A stretch of DNA of 64,000 nucleotides from Caprimulgus europaeus (taxonomy: Eukaryota; Chordata; Aves; Caprimulgiformes; Caprimulgidae): assembly GCA_907165065.1 (NCBI GenBank), contig OU015524.1:124266260-124330259 (forward strand), given 5' to 3'. How positions within the stretch are numbered: position 1 is the first letter of the stretch; every line of letters begins with the position of its first letter. Positions 1 through 53,240 of this stretch are shown piece by piece. The notes under the pieces were generated by a model. That model worked only from the letters and a program-made list of their open reading frames with translations. It was not told where the DNA came from and made no database searches. Position numbers and translations under genes: made by a program.

Positions 1-85
1 GCTGCCTCCCGCGCCGCGGGGAGGGAGGGAGACGGGCTGGGGGAACAGGCGCGGGGCTGGGATGGGCGCGGTCGGTCAGGGTTGA

Positions 86-520
86 GTGGGGGGGATCCAC
101 GCGTGAGGGTGTCCCGGGCCGTGTGCCCACCGGTGACGAGCTATGAGGGTGTCCCGGGCGCCGTGCCCACGCGTGAGAGCGTCCCGGGCGGTGTGTCCAT
201 GCGTGGGGGGATGTGAGGGTGTCCTGGATGCTGTGCCCACGCGTGGGGGGCTGTAAGGGTGTCCCGGGCGCTGTGCCCACGCATGAGGGTGTCCCGGGCG
301 CTGTCCCCGCGTGTGAGGGGCTGTGAGGGTGGCACTGGGGTGGGGCTGTGTGGGTGTCCTGGATGGTGTCCCCACGCGTGAGGGTGGCACAGGACAGCAG
401 GCAGTGTGCCCACACGTGACGGGGACACTGAGGGTACAGAGGACAAAGTGCCACGAGGGGGACAGTGGGTGGTGTGCCCACGCGTGAGGGGGACACGGGG
501 GGTGTCCCCAGGGGGGAGAT
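86..520. repeat. GC-rich minisatellite at left edge
   Basis: Imperfect units of roughly 25-45 bp combine GTGAGGGTGTCCCGGGCG and GTGCCCACGCGTG with many CpGs. It lies in what should be HADHA intron 1, close to the expected exon 1. Confidence 0.85.
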
Positions 521-851
521 GCTCCCATGATGGTCCCCATGGCAGGTTGGCCTTCATGTGCCCTGCCACAGTCCCTGTGTCCTTCACATGGGCACAGTCT
601 GGGGGTCCCTGTGTGGCTCTGGGGGGTCCCTGTCACCCGGTGTGAGGGGACAGACCCTCCAGGCAGGATTGTCCCCAGCACGCAGGGAGTGTCCTGGTGT
701 CCTCACACCTGTCTGTCCCCTTGTCCTTGGCCATCTGAGTCCTGGGGCCGTGCTCCAGGCACCTGGGTGTGTCTGTGGGAAGGGGGCACCCCGGTGTCCC
801 CAGGTGTGTTGGTGTCACCAGGTGCCCCACGATCTGTATTTTGGTGTGTAG

Positions 852-1558
852 ATCCCAGAATCCCAGACTGGTTTGGGTTGGAATCCAGTGCCAACCCCCC
901 TGCCAGCAGCAGGGACACCTTCCACTAGACCAGGTTGCTCAAAGCCTCATCCAACCTGGCCCAGAACACTTCCAGGGAGGAGCAGCCACAGCTTCTCTGC
1001 CCAACCTGGGCCAGGGTCTCACCACCCTCACACCAAACAATTTCTTCCTCACATCTCAGCTCCAGCTCCCCTCTGCCTCTTTCAAGCCATCACCCCTTGT
1101 TCTGTCACTCCCTGCCCTTGGCCAAAGTCCCTCCCCAGCCTTCCTGGAGCCCCTTCAGGTACTGGGAGGCCACTGGAAGGTCTCCCTGGAGCCTTCTCTT
1201 CTCCAGGCTGAACAGCCCCCACTCTCTCAGCCTGTCCTCACAGCAGAGCTGCTCCAGCCCTGGCATCATCCTCGTGGCCTCCTCTGGGCTGGCTCCAGTA
1301 GCTCCATGTCCTTGTGCTGTTGGTGGCCCCAGCACTGGAGGCAGCACTGCAGGGGGGGTCTCAGGAGAGCGGAGCAGAGGGGCAGAATCCCCTCCCTGGC
1401 CCTGCTGCCCACGCTGCTCTGGGTGCAGCCCAGGACACGGTTATTGGCTCTGTGCTGCCAGCGCTCGGTGCCGCCTCATGTGGAGCTTCTGGTCCCCCAG
1501 CACCCCAAGTCCTTCTCCTCAGGGCTGCTCTCCAGCCATTCCCCACCCAGCCTGTTGG
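852..1558 (-). mobile_element. CR1 LINE, type B, about 0.7 kb
   Basis: CR1 non-LTR retrotransposon 3' region in antisense. The 3' end is at the left (CAGACTGGTTTGGGTTGG). I use type B for copies with CCAGCAGCAGGGACACCTTC and the decoded segment [16 protein letters not shown]. This copy is among the longer type B ones. Confidence 0.93.
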
Positions 1559-1736
1559 ACACTAATTAGTCGTTAACTAACGCTCCCAGGCCTTGGTGCT
1601 CAGCTGTTTGTTTGCAGTGCTCAGCTGTGGTGCTTCCTTGCAGAGCTACCACAGCAAGGTCACCAGGTGTCTCCAGGAAGGCTGAAGGACAGGGCTTGGA
1701 GGAAAGTGGTTCTTATTTCTCTGCTTTGAAGGTTAC

Positions 1737-1890
1737 AGAACCCCAGAGTGGTTTGGGTTGGAAGGGACCTTCAAGCCCATCCAGTCCCACCCCCCTGCCA
1801 GCAGCAGGGACACCTTCCACTAGACCAGGTTGCTCAAAGCCTCATCCAACCTGGCCGAGAACACTTCCAGGGAGGAGCAGCCACAACTTC
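1737..1890 (-). mobile_element. CR1 fragment, type B
   Basis: About 150 bases of the type B 3' end, 5'-truncated after the GAGGAGCAGCCACAACTTC segment. Confidence 0.92.
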
Positions 1891-2510
1891 CTTGGTCCAG
1901 GTCCTCAGGGTCCCATTTGATGCTGACCTGAAATCTGGTCTGATCTCAGAGCTGGCCCTGTCTGAAGGGCAGCACTGGAGCGAGTTTGTACGTGAGCTGG
2001 TTCCTCCAGGAGCAGGGCACACGAGGAGCCAGTGTCACTGGTTGGGTTTCTTGTCCCAAATGGCATCATTCTTCATCCCAACCCCTCCTGGGGCTGCTGT
2101 GAGGACGCTGGCACTCGCTGGAGTTAATCACGTTGCTTTTTACGACGTTATTAATTGTCTTAACAAACATTTTGGCTGTTAAATTGGATGCAGCCCTCCC
2201 CAGGGCAGGCTCAAGAGCTGGCAGGAGGCAGCAGCAGCAGCAGACAGCGTGAGCTCAGGATCTGGCCCTACCTGTTGTGCCAGCAGGTGCCCGGAGGGGA
2301 CAGGAGGGCTCAGTTTGTCACCATGTTCCCAGCTCACCCTTTGGCACCATCAGGTACCTGCTGCAAGCGTGGGTGACTGAGGAGCTTCAGCTCCTTCTGC
2401 TGCTGCTGCCTTGCTCCAGGACTGCCAGAAGGTTTTGCTTCTCAACCATCCATGGCTGCTGCTCCCACTTCCAGTGGTGTGTGGTGTGGGGGTGAGTGGA
2501 AGGGTGGGCA

Positions 2511-2670
2511 GGGGGAGCCCTGGGGGGGAAGGGGGAGCCCTGGGTGGGAAGGAGAAGCCCTGGGTGGGAAGGAGAAGCCCTGGGTGAGAAGGGGGAGTCC
2601 TGGGTGGGAAGGAGAAGTCCTGGGTGGGAAGGGGGAGCCCTGGGTGGGAAGGAGAAGTCCTGGGTGGGAA
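2511..2670. repeat. 20-bp minisatellite, 8 units
   Basis: Eight consecutive 20-base units of the form GGAGAAGCCCTGGGTGGGAA with only a few substitutions, in HADHA intron 1. Confidence 0.95.
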
Positions 2671-3249
2671 GCAGCCAAGGAAATGAGAGAGAAAAGAGAA
2701 AGTGGGCAAAGAGGAAACAGGTCCCAGCTGGACTGTGTGAAATGGGTCTTCTCCATTCTTTGCTGCATCCAAGTTCTTGGGGACATCCTGAGAGGAGCTC
2801 TCTGAGGTGTTGGTGTTCCCAGCTGTTAGTTGTGGTGGAAATGGAATGGATATTCGAGGTTTTTGAGGGGAGAGGGGGTGTGAGGGAGCTGGCAGCAGCG
2901 TGGGTCTCCTCCTGCTGCTGCCTCCTCTGGGGTTTTGAGGGAGGATTTGATTTTTCTTGGCCTGTTCCTGTTGTACCTGAATGAATCGACCCCTAAAGCA
3001 GAGGTGCTGTGACTGCCACCAAGAAAATGTGCTTGTGCTTTTAGATGTGTTTTCCAAAAGTGTTCTGACCCTGAGATAAACACTCTCAGGCTAAAGCAAC
3101 CTCAGTCCTGTGAGGCAGCTGTGACTCTGGTGACAGCACCTTTCCCAGGGGAGCTGATACTGAAATGTAGTGAAATTGGGTCACTTTGTGCCCTTGATTA
3201 TTTTTTTTTCTTCCTCCTATTTCATATCTTTTGTTTTGCTGGATGTTCC

Positions 3250-3366
3250 AAACCCACCTGGAGATTTCCCTGTGCTACCTGGTGTAGGGACCCTGCTCTG
3301 GCAGGGGGGTTGGACTGGATGATCTCCTGAGGTCCCTTCCCACCCCACCACTCTGTGGGTCTGTGA
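3250..3366 (+). mobile_element. CR1 fragment, type C
   Basis: Sense-strand 3' end with GGACTGGATGATCTCCTGAG and CCACTCTGTGGGTCTGTGA. Type C denotes copies whose 3' end resembles the two long reverse-transcriptase copies. Confidence 0.85.
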
Positions 3367-3779
3367 AAGGCAAAGTGGAATTCAACATTTCAGGTTTTAA
3401 TGTAAGCAATCTGTGTGGGAGCTGGTGTGAAAGAGGAAAACATGTTAGACCATAGATAGAGAAAAAATTCATTAATCTGTTCTCTTTGAATTTGTTAATT
3501 GGGGTTGTGTTCTGCATGGGATGTAGTTTGTACCACGCAGTCGGTGCCTTCTCTCCCTAAGTGCCAGAGTGTGATCTGTGCTTTCCTCCCTGCATCCCAG
3601 CTTGGGCAGACACCTGACAGGGAGTGTGGAGGAAAAACATCATTTCTTGCCTTGCAACTGAGATTTCTTTGGTGTAATTCTCCTTCTGCCATCCCTAACC
3701 ACGGGCAGCAATACAGGACTGGAGTGAATTCATTCAGTTCATTCAGGAAAGATACTTCAGACCTTGTTTTCTTCCAGAT

Positions 3780-3942
3780 GCCCAGAGAAGCTGTGGCTGC
3801 TCCTCCCTGGAAGTGTTCTGGGCCAGGCTGGATGAGGCTTTGAGCAACCTGGTCTAGTGGAAGGTGTCCCTGCTGCTGGCAGGGGGGTTTGGACTGGATG
3901 AGCTTGAAGGTCCCTCCCAACCCAAACCAGTCTGGGGTTCTT
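3780..3942 (+). mobile_element. CR1 fragment, type B
   Basis: Sense orientation: GAGAAGCTGTGGCTGCTCCT to CCCAACCCAAACCAG near the 3' end. Confidence 0.92.
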
Positions 3943-5541
3943 CTTAACATAGTGGAGCTGAGTGGCTTTTACCCAGTTAAAATGTGGCCCTTGGAAGAGC
4001 ATCGTGTTCTGCTGAGGGACATCTGGCAGCAGAGAAACCCTTGTGAGACAAAAGGTTCAGGGAAATTAGTCCAGTCTGGACTAGGACAACACCCAGGTGG
4101 TGATTGCTGCAGCCAGTGTTAATTTCCCTGAACTTTTTGTGTGCTAAAGTCAGGACCTCCTGCAATTCAGTGCCAGTGCTCATTTCCCACAGCACTGAGT
4201 GTGGTCTCACACTCCAAAGCAGCTTTGGAGTGGAAACCACTTTGCTCCAATGTTTCCAACACGGTGTTGTGGGCTCATGACACAGAGCCCGTGTGCTGGG
4301 ACAGAGTGACACTGAATTCCATCCCCACTGTGTCACACCTTGTGTGTCCTGGGCTGGGGGAATGAGACACAAAGGTCAAATCCCTGCTGCCAGCACTGGG
4401 GACAAAGTGGAAAGAGGAGCAAAGTGCAGCAGAGCTCCAGCCCCAGGCCCGTGTCACGGGGCTGTGGTGAGGGGGAGGCACCTGCTGGGGAGCTGCAGCC
4501 TGAGCTTTTATTCTCCCTTGCACTGGATTTTCTGCTTTCTTGCTCCTGGGAATGGGATTGTTTCATTCCTGAGTGTGTTCCCAGGGCTGAGCAATAAATC
4601 TCCCCAGCTCTGGCCCTGTTCCAGGGGGTAGGTGTGCCTCTGGTGCTGGGGGAGCTTTGCTTTCACTCAGTGTCAGACTTAAAGCAGCTTTGGCAGAGAT
4701 TCAGCCTAGGTCTGCGTTAGAGAACCCCTTGGGTCGAGATCAAGGTCACTGGGATGGAACTGAGATTCATTGCTGTGAAGGGATCATCAGGCCAAATACC
4801 ATTCCTCAGCAGGGGGGAAAAAAAAAAGGCAATCTGGGATTTTATGAGTCAGAAAAGTGGTGTTTGGCTTGCAGAGAGAGCTTCTTCATCCCCTGGCCTG
4901 AGTTTTCAGCGGGCTTTGAATCCAGGTGAGTTTGTCTAGGTGCTTCCAGATGTCATTAGGAGAGAAGGATCAGGTAGATGGAGGCAAGAATAAATACCTT
5001 GTGTGCTCTTCTTGTGGCTCAGCAGATGTGCAGCCCATGAACTGGGAGGTGACACTCAGTGACACTATTCACTGCCACAGGAGTGTGTTTTTACAGGGGT
5101 ATTCTAAGGTGGCTGTGTTCTGATTTGTGGAGAAATTAATTTGCAGGCTTGAAAATCCCCAAACTGTGGCAAAATCTCTGGGTTAGCCTGTGAAAAAGGG
5201 TTAAATTCTTCATATTCAAGGCAAAACACCCCCAGGTGCCACCTGCTTCATCTCTTGTCAGCTCCTGGAGGAGAAGGCTGTGATGTTATTTTCTTCCCCT
5301 CGTGTTTGGCCTCGCTGGCATTGGAAGCTGCAGTGTGGAATGTGGGCTGTGAAGGTCACTTCAATAGCGTGGACTCTGCTGAACTCTGCTGGTCAAGCTG
5401 GAAGAGAAGGAACTGGCTCCTGCTCAGGGTGTTTTCTGAGACTCTGTGCTCATGAGGGGACATGGGAGGGAGCATCACTAAAGGAGAGTTAAGCTGAGAC
5501 TGCTGAGAATTCCTTTAACCTCTGCAACGTCTTCTCCTTAG

Positions 5542-35174
<29,633 letters not shown>

Positions 35175-35400
35175 GCCTGGCCTGGCACTGCCCACCCCTG
35201 GCACCCCGAGAGCTCCAGCCGCCGGCTCTCCAGCGACACCCCATTCTCGAGGCTGATCTGCAAAGTGCCCGAGGGAGGCAGGGAAGGAAGGAGGGGAGGA
35301 GGGGGACAGCAGATTGCCACGTGGCTTGTAGTCATTTCAAGTGCCTTATCAGCTACAGAGTGCTGGGCACATCCATCCTGTGCCAGTCTGGGCCTGGGAG

Positions 35401-35498
35401 AGAGAATTTCTTACTGGGAGAGAGAATTTCTTACTGGGAGAGAGAATTTCTTACTGGGAGAGAGAATTTCTTACTGGGAGAGAATTTCTTACTGGGAA
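35401..35498 (+). repeat. 20-bp tandem repeat in HADHA 3'UTR
   Basis: Four perfect copies of AGAGAATTTCTTACTGGGAG and a fifth copy lacking the first AG, inside the HADHA 3'UTR. Confidence 0.97.
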
Positions 35499-35607
35499 AG
35501 AGATTTTCCTCTGTGCTCCTCTTCATGCTGTGACCTCCAGAGCTCCTGGTTTGGCAAGCAGCACCCAGCTGGCCCCAAGGCTTTACCTTTCCATCCAGCT
35601 CCACCAG

Positions 35608-35613
35608 AATAAA
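35608..35613 (+). terminator. HADHA: HADHA polyadenylation signal, proximal AATAAA
   Basis: Canonical hexamer 434 bases after the HADHA stop. Use relative to the second hexamer is unknown. Confidence 0.5.
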
Positions 35614-35709
35614 TCCCCACCTCCTGGTCTGGACTCCACGCCTGCTTCTCCTCCCGCCTCGCTGGGGCAGCGGCCTCTGGGCACCGAGGAGAGGAACCGC
35701 TCGAGTGGG

Positions 35710-35715
35710 AATAAA
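35710..35715 (+). terminator. HADHA: HADHA polyadenylation signal, distal AATAAA
   Basis: Second canonical hexamer, followed within about 40 bases by T/G-containing sequence. It is a likely main 3' end. Confidence 0.6.
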
Positions 35716-36274
35716 GCGTTCAGGCAATCTGCTGGGGTCCTCTCCCTGCTTTGCCAGCACCCACCAAGGGGCTGCTGGTGGTTGGGGGAGGGTGGGGAAA
35801 GGCAGGGGAGGGGGTGCAGTGGAGAACAAAGAGCCACTCTGTCACCTCTGCCACCAGTCGGGGTCTGTGAGGAGCCTCTGGCCCCGCCGCCCGCCGGGGT
35901 GACGCTGCCAGATGGACCTGCCTGTAATTGCAAACCCAGCAGCCAAAGGCCAGGAGGGTCCCCCCTGGGGACAGCTCCCTGTCAGCTAAAAGGCTTTAAA
36001 TCTCTGTCCTCCTGCCAGCCATGGCAGAGCTGGCCTGGCCTCCACCCCCTGCCTCTCCAGCCCTTTTCCTGTGCCCTGGCAGGGCTCGGGCCAGGAGCTT
36101 GGGTGTTGCTGCTCTGCTCACGTCAGGTCTGGGCTTGTGTTTCAAAGCTGCCAGGACAAAGTCAGGCTGAGACATCATCTCATCCCGTGTCTGCTGCCTC
36201 CTGGGGAGGCACCTGTGGAGGTGGTTATCAGCCTTCAGACCTCCCTGCAGCGATGGCACAGCCCCCAGACCTGG

Positions 36275-37150
36275 AATCACAGAATCATTAATGCTGGAAA
36301 AGACCTCTGAGAGCATCCAGTCCAACCATGAACCCAACACTGACCAGTCCCCACTGACCCATGTCCCTCAGCACTGTGTCTACACCACTCTTCAATCCCT
36401 CCAGGGATGGGGACTCCACCACTGCCCTGGGCAACCCCTTCCAATGCCTCAGAACCCTTTCAGCAAAGAAATTCTTCCTCACATCCCATCTCAGCTGCCC
36501 TGGCCACAACTGGAGCCCATTTCCTCTTGTCCTGTCCCTTGCTCCTTGGTTGAACAGACCCACCCCCACCTCTCTGCACCCTCCTCCAAGGGACTTGGAC
36601 AGAGCCAGAAGGTCTCCCCTCAGCCTCCTTTTCTCCAGGCTCAGCACCCCCAGTTCCCTCAGCCTGAACTCAGCACACTTGTGCTCCAGACCCTTCCCCA
36701 GCTCCGTTCCCTTCTCTGGACACGCTCCAGCACCTCCAGGTCCTTCTTGGACTCAGGGGCCCAACACTGAACCCAGCACTCGAGCTGTGGCCTCACCAGT
36801 GCCCAGTGCAGGGGGAAGAGAACTTCCCTGCTCCTACTGGCCACACTGGTGCTGATCCAGGCCAGGATGCCCTTGGCCTTCTTGGCCACCTGGACACTCT
36901 GCTGGCTCCTGTTCAGCCGCTGCCCACCAACCCCCCCAGGTCCCTCTGTGCCCAGCAGCTCTCCCCCCACTCCTCCCCAAGCCTGGAGCTGCCGGGGGTT
37001 GTTGTGACCCAAGGGCAGGACCCGGCACTTGGCCTGGTTGCGCCTCATGGAATTGTTCCTGGCCCATGGATCCAGCCTGGCCAGATCTCTCTGCAGAGCC
37101 TCCTGCCCTCCAGCAGATCAACACTCCCACCCAGCCTGGGACCTGTCCCC
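36275..37150 (-). mobile_element. CR1 LINE, type A, about 0.88 kb
   Basis: The longest type A copy, antisense, in the gap between HADHA and GAREM2. The minus strand decodes to NQAKCRVLPLGHNNPRQLQA and [20 protein letters not shown], that is ORF2 downstream of the reverse-transcriptase core. Confidence 0.92.
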
Positions 37151-37584
37151 ATGTGGAGGGCTGTGCAGGAGCTGTGAGCGGTGGCCAGGGCAGCCCGGCT
37201 CCCCCTGCGCAGCGAGGAGCTCTCTGGTCCCACACCCTCCCCTTGCTGCGGCCCCATCAAGTTCTGGGGATCTTGGGCGCCCTTGGGTCACCTCACCATG
37301 GACCTTGGGAGAGTTGGGTGCACAGGGTGGTGGATGCAGCCCTGAGGGCATCTCAGCTTCCCTTCCCCAGGGTTGCCCATGTCCCTCAGGCAGAGGAGGC
37401 TCCTTCCAGAGCCCTGACACCCCCTTGAGGGGGGCAGGCAGCCTGGAGCAGCCCCAGGAGCGATGCTCTCCCTTCCATGGAGGACACAGGTCCCTTCCCA
37501 CCTCAGGAGTGACCCTCAGAGCTCCATCCCACCAAGAGCCCCTGTCCCCCTCCTCCCGGAGCAAGGGGCTTCTCCAGCAGCTCG

Positions 37585-37865
37585 TTTTCTCCTGATGTTT
37601 ATTTCACTAATCCACAAGGATTAAGTTAAACCAGGCAGCGCAAACTCCAGCATTTTCCAGCCCCTTTGGGCCAAAATCACCATCCAGTGTTAAAACAGCG
37701 AGGGAGGAGGCTTGGGAGAGAGGGAGGAGGAAACCCCACAGCCCGTGGGGCAGAGGCACTGATGTGTCAGGGTGCCCCAGAGCAGGGCAGGACCAGAGAG
37801 AGCCAAAGACATGGTCCAAGGTGGCCTGGGGACCTCCATGGTCCAGGGGTTCCCCAAGGACACAG
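37585..37865 (-). other. GAREM2: GAREM2 3' untranslated region
   Basis: A short 3'UTR inferred from the stop at 37866 and an AATAAA on the minus strand at 37603-37598. It ends about 1.85 kb from the convergent HADHA 3' end. Confidence 0.55.
37598..37603 (-). terminator. GAREM2: GAREM2 polyadenylation signal AATAAA
   Basis: TTTATT on the plus strand, 263 bases past the GAREM2 stop. Confidence 0.55.
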
Positions 37866-49990
<12,125 letters not shown>

Positions 49991-50650
49991 GCAGGGACAT
50001 CAGCACCCTGGGGACTCATGGCCACCCTGGGCTGGGGACACCAGGGTGGGGGGTCCCCGCAGCAGGGAGCAGAGGGCACTGGTGGGACTGGGGACACTGC
50101 AACCCTCACCCCCACCCCGGGTGGTTGCAGAGCTGGGACCAGGAGGACAAGGATGGAGAAAGTGGCAAGGACGTGTGTGGCCAGTTCCCAGCCCTGGGGA
50201 TGTGCCACCACATGTCCCCTGCCACCCAACTGTCCCCTGCCACCTCCCTGTCCCCAGCAGAGCATGGTGCTGCTGCTGGAACCCCTCGGCTGTGGGTGCT
50301 GGAGACCCCAACCCCTCCTTGGGGGGTCCTGGTGTGGGTTAGTTGGGGGGGAACCAAAGGTGCCACCGGAGCAGCTGCAGGGTCCTTGGGGGCAAAGTGA
50401 CAATGTGTTGGGACACAAAACACTTGACAGGAGCAGCAGGGACAGGGATGGAGCAGGGACCAAAGAGCAGTAGGAGGAGGAGGATGAGGAAAGACTCAAG
50501 ACTCACAGATGGGGATGACATGGACAAGCAAGATGCTGGGAGCTGCCAGACAGTGTCCATGGGGAAGGACCTGGCCATGTCCCCTCTCCTCAAGCCCCCC
50601 AGGAACCCGTCACACGACCACCACCGCGATGGGGACGGATGCTCAGAGCT

Positions 50651-51262
50651 GCCACATCATGTCCTGGGCTGCACCCAGAGCAGCGTGGGCAGCAGGGCCA
50701 GGGAGGGGATTCTGCCCCTCTGCTCCGCTCTCCTGAGACCCCCCCTGCAGTGCTGCCTCCAGTGCTGGGGCCACCAACAGCACAAGGACATGGAGCTACT
50801 GGAGCCAGCCCAGAGGAGGCCACCAGGATGATGCCAGGGCTGGAGCAGCTCTGCTGTGAGGACAGGCTGAGAGAGCTGGGGCTGTTCAGCCTGGAGAAGA
50901 GAAGGCTCCAGGGAGACCTTCCAGTGGCCTCCCAGTACCTGAAGGGGCTCCAGGAAGGCTGGGGAGGGACTTTGGCCAAGGGCAGGGAGTGAGAGAACAA
51001 GGGGTGATGGCTTGGAAGTGGCAGAGGGGAGATGGAGCTGAGATGTGAGGAAGAAATTGTTTGGTGTGAGGCTGGTGAGACCCTGTCCCAGGTTGGGCAG
51101 AGAAGCTGTGGCTGCTCCTCCCTGGAAGTGTTCTGGGCCAGGTTGGATGAGGCTTTGAGCAACCTGGTCTAGTGGAAGGTGTCCCTGCTGCTGGCAGGGG
51201 GGTTGGCACTGGATGAGCTTGAAGGTCCCTTCCAACCCAAACCCATCTGTGGTTCCATGATG
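50651..51262 (+). mobile_element. CR1 LINE, type B, about 0.6 kb
   Basis: Sense copy between GAREM2 and RAB10, from TCATGTCCTGGGCTGCACCC to CCATCTGTGGTTCCATGATG. Confidence 0.93.
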
Positions 51263-51640
51263 GGACCTTGCACAGTGGGGAAGGACATAAACGAAGCCCA
51301 GGAGCTGTGGGGACTCTTGGGGAGCTTCACACCCTCACCAGGGTCTGGGGTTTGCAGAGGGAAGAGCCAACACAACCTGAAGAACAGAACAGAAAGAGAC
51401 AGAAAGCAACACCCGGCCAAACTCAGGAGCAGAGACCACCTGGTGCCCCCAGGTTGGATCAGGATGTCCAAGCCACCACAGCTACAGGTGCTAAAGCTTT
51501 TCCTTGGCTTGAAGACTCAGGGGGTCCTGCCCCAGCCCTGACCCCCATCTCCTCTGAGGGGTGGCCATGGGGGGCTCACAGGGCCACGGCCGGGGGAGGG
51601 GGAGTTTCAGGGGGCCGAGGAAGTAAGCAATGCAAGTTTA
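51263..51640. other. Intergenic sequence between GAREM2 upstream region and RAB10 3' end
   Basis: About 380 bases with nothing recognised. With 49991-50650, it separates the GAREM2 promoter side from the RAB10 3'UTR. Confidence 0.55.
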
Positions 51641-51648
51641 TAAAAGCT

Positions 51649-51654
51649 TTTATT
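51649..51654 (-). terminator. RAB10: RAB10 candidate distal polyadenylation signal
   Basis: TTTATT on the plus strand at the far end of the AT-rich block that follows the RAB10 stop. Confidence 0.45.
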
Positions 51655-51974
51655 TGCTCTTGGTATGACCAAGAATGGGACAGTGATCTTTTATACAATT
51701 TGATACAGTTAAGTGGTACAAAAGAATGTGTTTTAAATAAAAAGCCAGAGTGGAGTAGCAAAAATATTAAAAGATTAAGTAAAAAATCGTAGGCATGGGA
51801 ATTCCTCCTGGACCTGGAGCTGGTGCTGTTCTGCCACCACCCGAGTCTGACCCCGGCCCCGCGCGGCAGCTCCGCAGCCCGGCACACCCACGGGTGGGTC
51901 AGTGACCACACGTGGAGGAGAAGATCTGGCCTCAGGCTGGAGTCAATTAGGACCAATTTCATCAAAGGGATGTA

Positions 51975-51984
51975 TTTATTTATT
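51975..51984 (-). terminator. RAB10: RAB10 candidate proximal polyadenylation signals
   Basis: Two overlapping TTTATT hexamers on the plus strand, read as AATAAATAAA on the minus strand. Confidence 0.4.
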
Positions 51985-53162
51985 ATTTTTTTACCAAGAT
52001 AAAAAGGCAACGCTGAGCCTTCCTCCGGGGGCTGGGGGCAGAGCCGCTGCCGCACCCTCCCCTGGGCTGAGCCCACGCCCGGGGCTGGGGAAGGGGCTGC
52101 TTCTTCCCAAGGTTTCACAAGCAGTTAGTTTTTCTAGCGAGCAAGAAGTTTAAATACCAGCAGAAATAAAGTTACTGCACATTCCTCCAACATGATTATT
52201 ATTAATATATATATATATTTTTAAAATCCTTTTAATATCTGCATCGACTTTTGTTGCTCACTCCTCCTGGGCTGGGCTCTGCACTCCACAAACACAAACC
52301 AAAGCCAAACCCCGCGGTTCCAGTTCCTGGTTTGGAAGAGGAACAGAAGGAAACCACCTAGAAATGTTTCTGTTGGTGAAGCAGGGAAGGAGAGGAGGAA
52401 GCAGAGGTGGGAGGTGGTGGCACCAGCGAGTGGCCCCTTCTCTACCCGTGGGCTCGCCATGAACACAAGCGGCTACAAAGGATTTACAGAGGGAGCTGAG
52501 CCCCTGGAAGCAAACAAAAACCTCACGTTTAAAAACAAGGATTAGATATAAAAAAAACCCAAACCAAACCCCAAACCTTGATGTCTATTTCTCTATTTTT
52601 TTTTCCCTTTTTGATACCATTAAAAGTGCAGATGGACCCACGAGGCAGCCAGACTCTATCTACACCGCTGGCCGGCGGGCACGGTGCCAACGGACCCGCT
52701 GGTCCCGGCGTCCTGCCCGGCCCCAACAGCCACTCCACTGGGAAGGGAAAACACACACAGAGACAACAATGCCAAAGTACAGAGGAGAAGGGGGACACAG
52801 CTGGGTTGGGTGACTGGGTGGGGGGCGGCTGGAAACGAGGGGTTCCACGTTAAAACAACCATGGTGTCATTAACATGGAATCAGCGTCATTTACCGCTTC
52901 AATTATCTACCCAAGCGGACAAGAGCGAGGGACGGGCTCGTCCAGTCTGAGAGGAGAACGTGAGGTTTGGGGAGGAGGAAGCATCCCTTGGAAAGATCAT
53001 TTTTCCCCTTGGCTGAGGTCCTCTCCTACGTGGGGGTCTGTTTTAAAGGCCAGGCGAGCGAGCGCAGACGGACGCCGGTTCAGCAGGAGCAGGCGACAAC
53101 AAAACCAAGCCTGGCGGTCCTGAACCTTTTCCCTTTCACAAGTGACGTTGCCACACTGTTGG

Positions 53163-53240
53163 TGACACCAGAGTGATGTCATTGCTGACACTGGAGTGAT
53201 GTCATTGCTGACACCAGAGTGATGTCACCAGTGACACCAG
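53163..53240. repeat. 23-bp tandem repeat in RAB10 3'UTR
   Basis: Three full 23-base units (TGACACCAGAGTGATGTCAT plus TGC) and part of a fourth. Confidence 0.92.

Larger units (their letters stand above)
521..5541. other. HADHA intron 1, remaining sequence
   Basis: Outside the CR1 copies and the 20-bp repeat, the stretches 521-851, 1891-2510, 2671-3249 and 3943-5541 show no exon, RNA gene or recognised repeat. HADHA exon 1 was searched for at the left edge and not found. Confidence 0.6.
35175..35735 (+). other. HADHA: HADHA 3' untranslated region
   Basis: About 560 bases follow the stop. AATAAA occurs at 35608-35613 and 35710-35715; the second would set the 3' end near 35730. A 20-bp tandem repeat lies inside. 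The exact cleavage site is inferred. Confidence 0.75.

Noticed and set aside
1..85. Possible HADHA exon 1 in the GC-rich left edge
   Set aside because: No frame there gives a start and a presequence-like peptide with a GT donor in the phase needed for exon 2.
852..1569. Open frames with HADHA-unrelated repeats such as [20 protein letters not shown]
   Set aside because: The same peptide recurs at many places in the window. It is the reverse-strand reading of the CR1 3' region.
35401..35498. Short direct repeats resembling a CRISPR array
   Set aside because: The units are contiguous without spacers, lie in a 3'UTR of a vertebrate gene, and no cas genes exist here.
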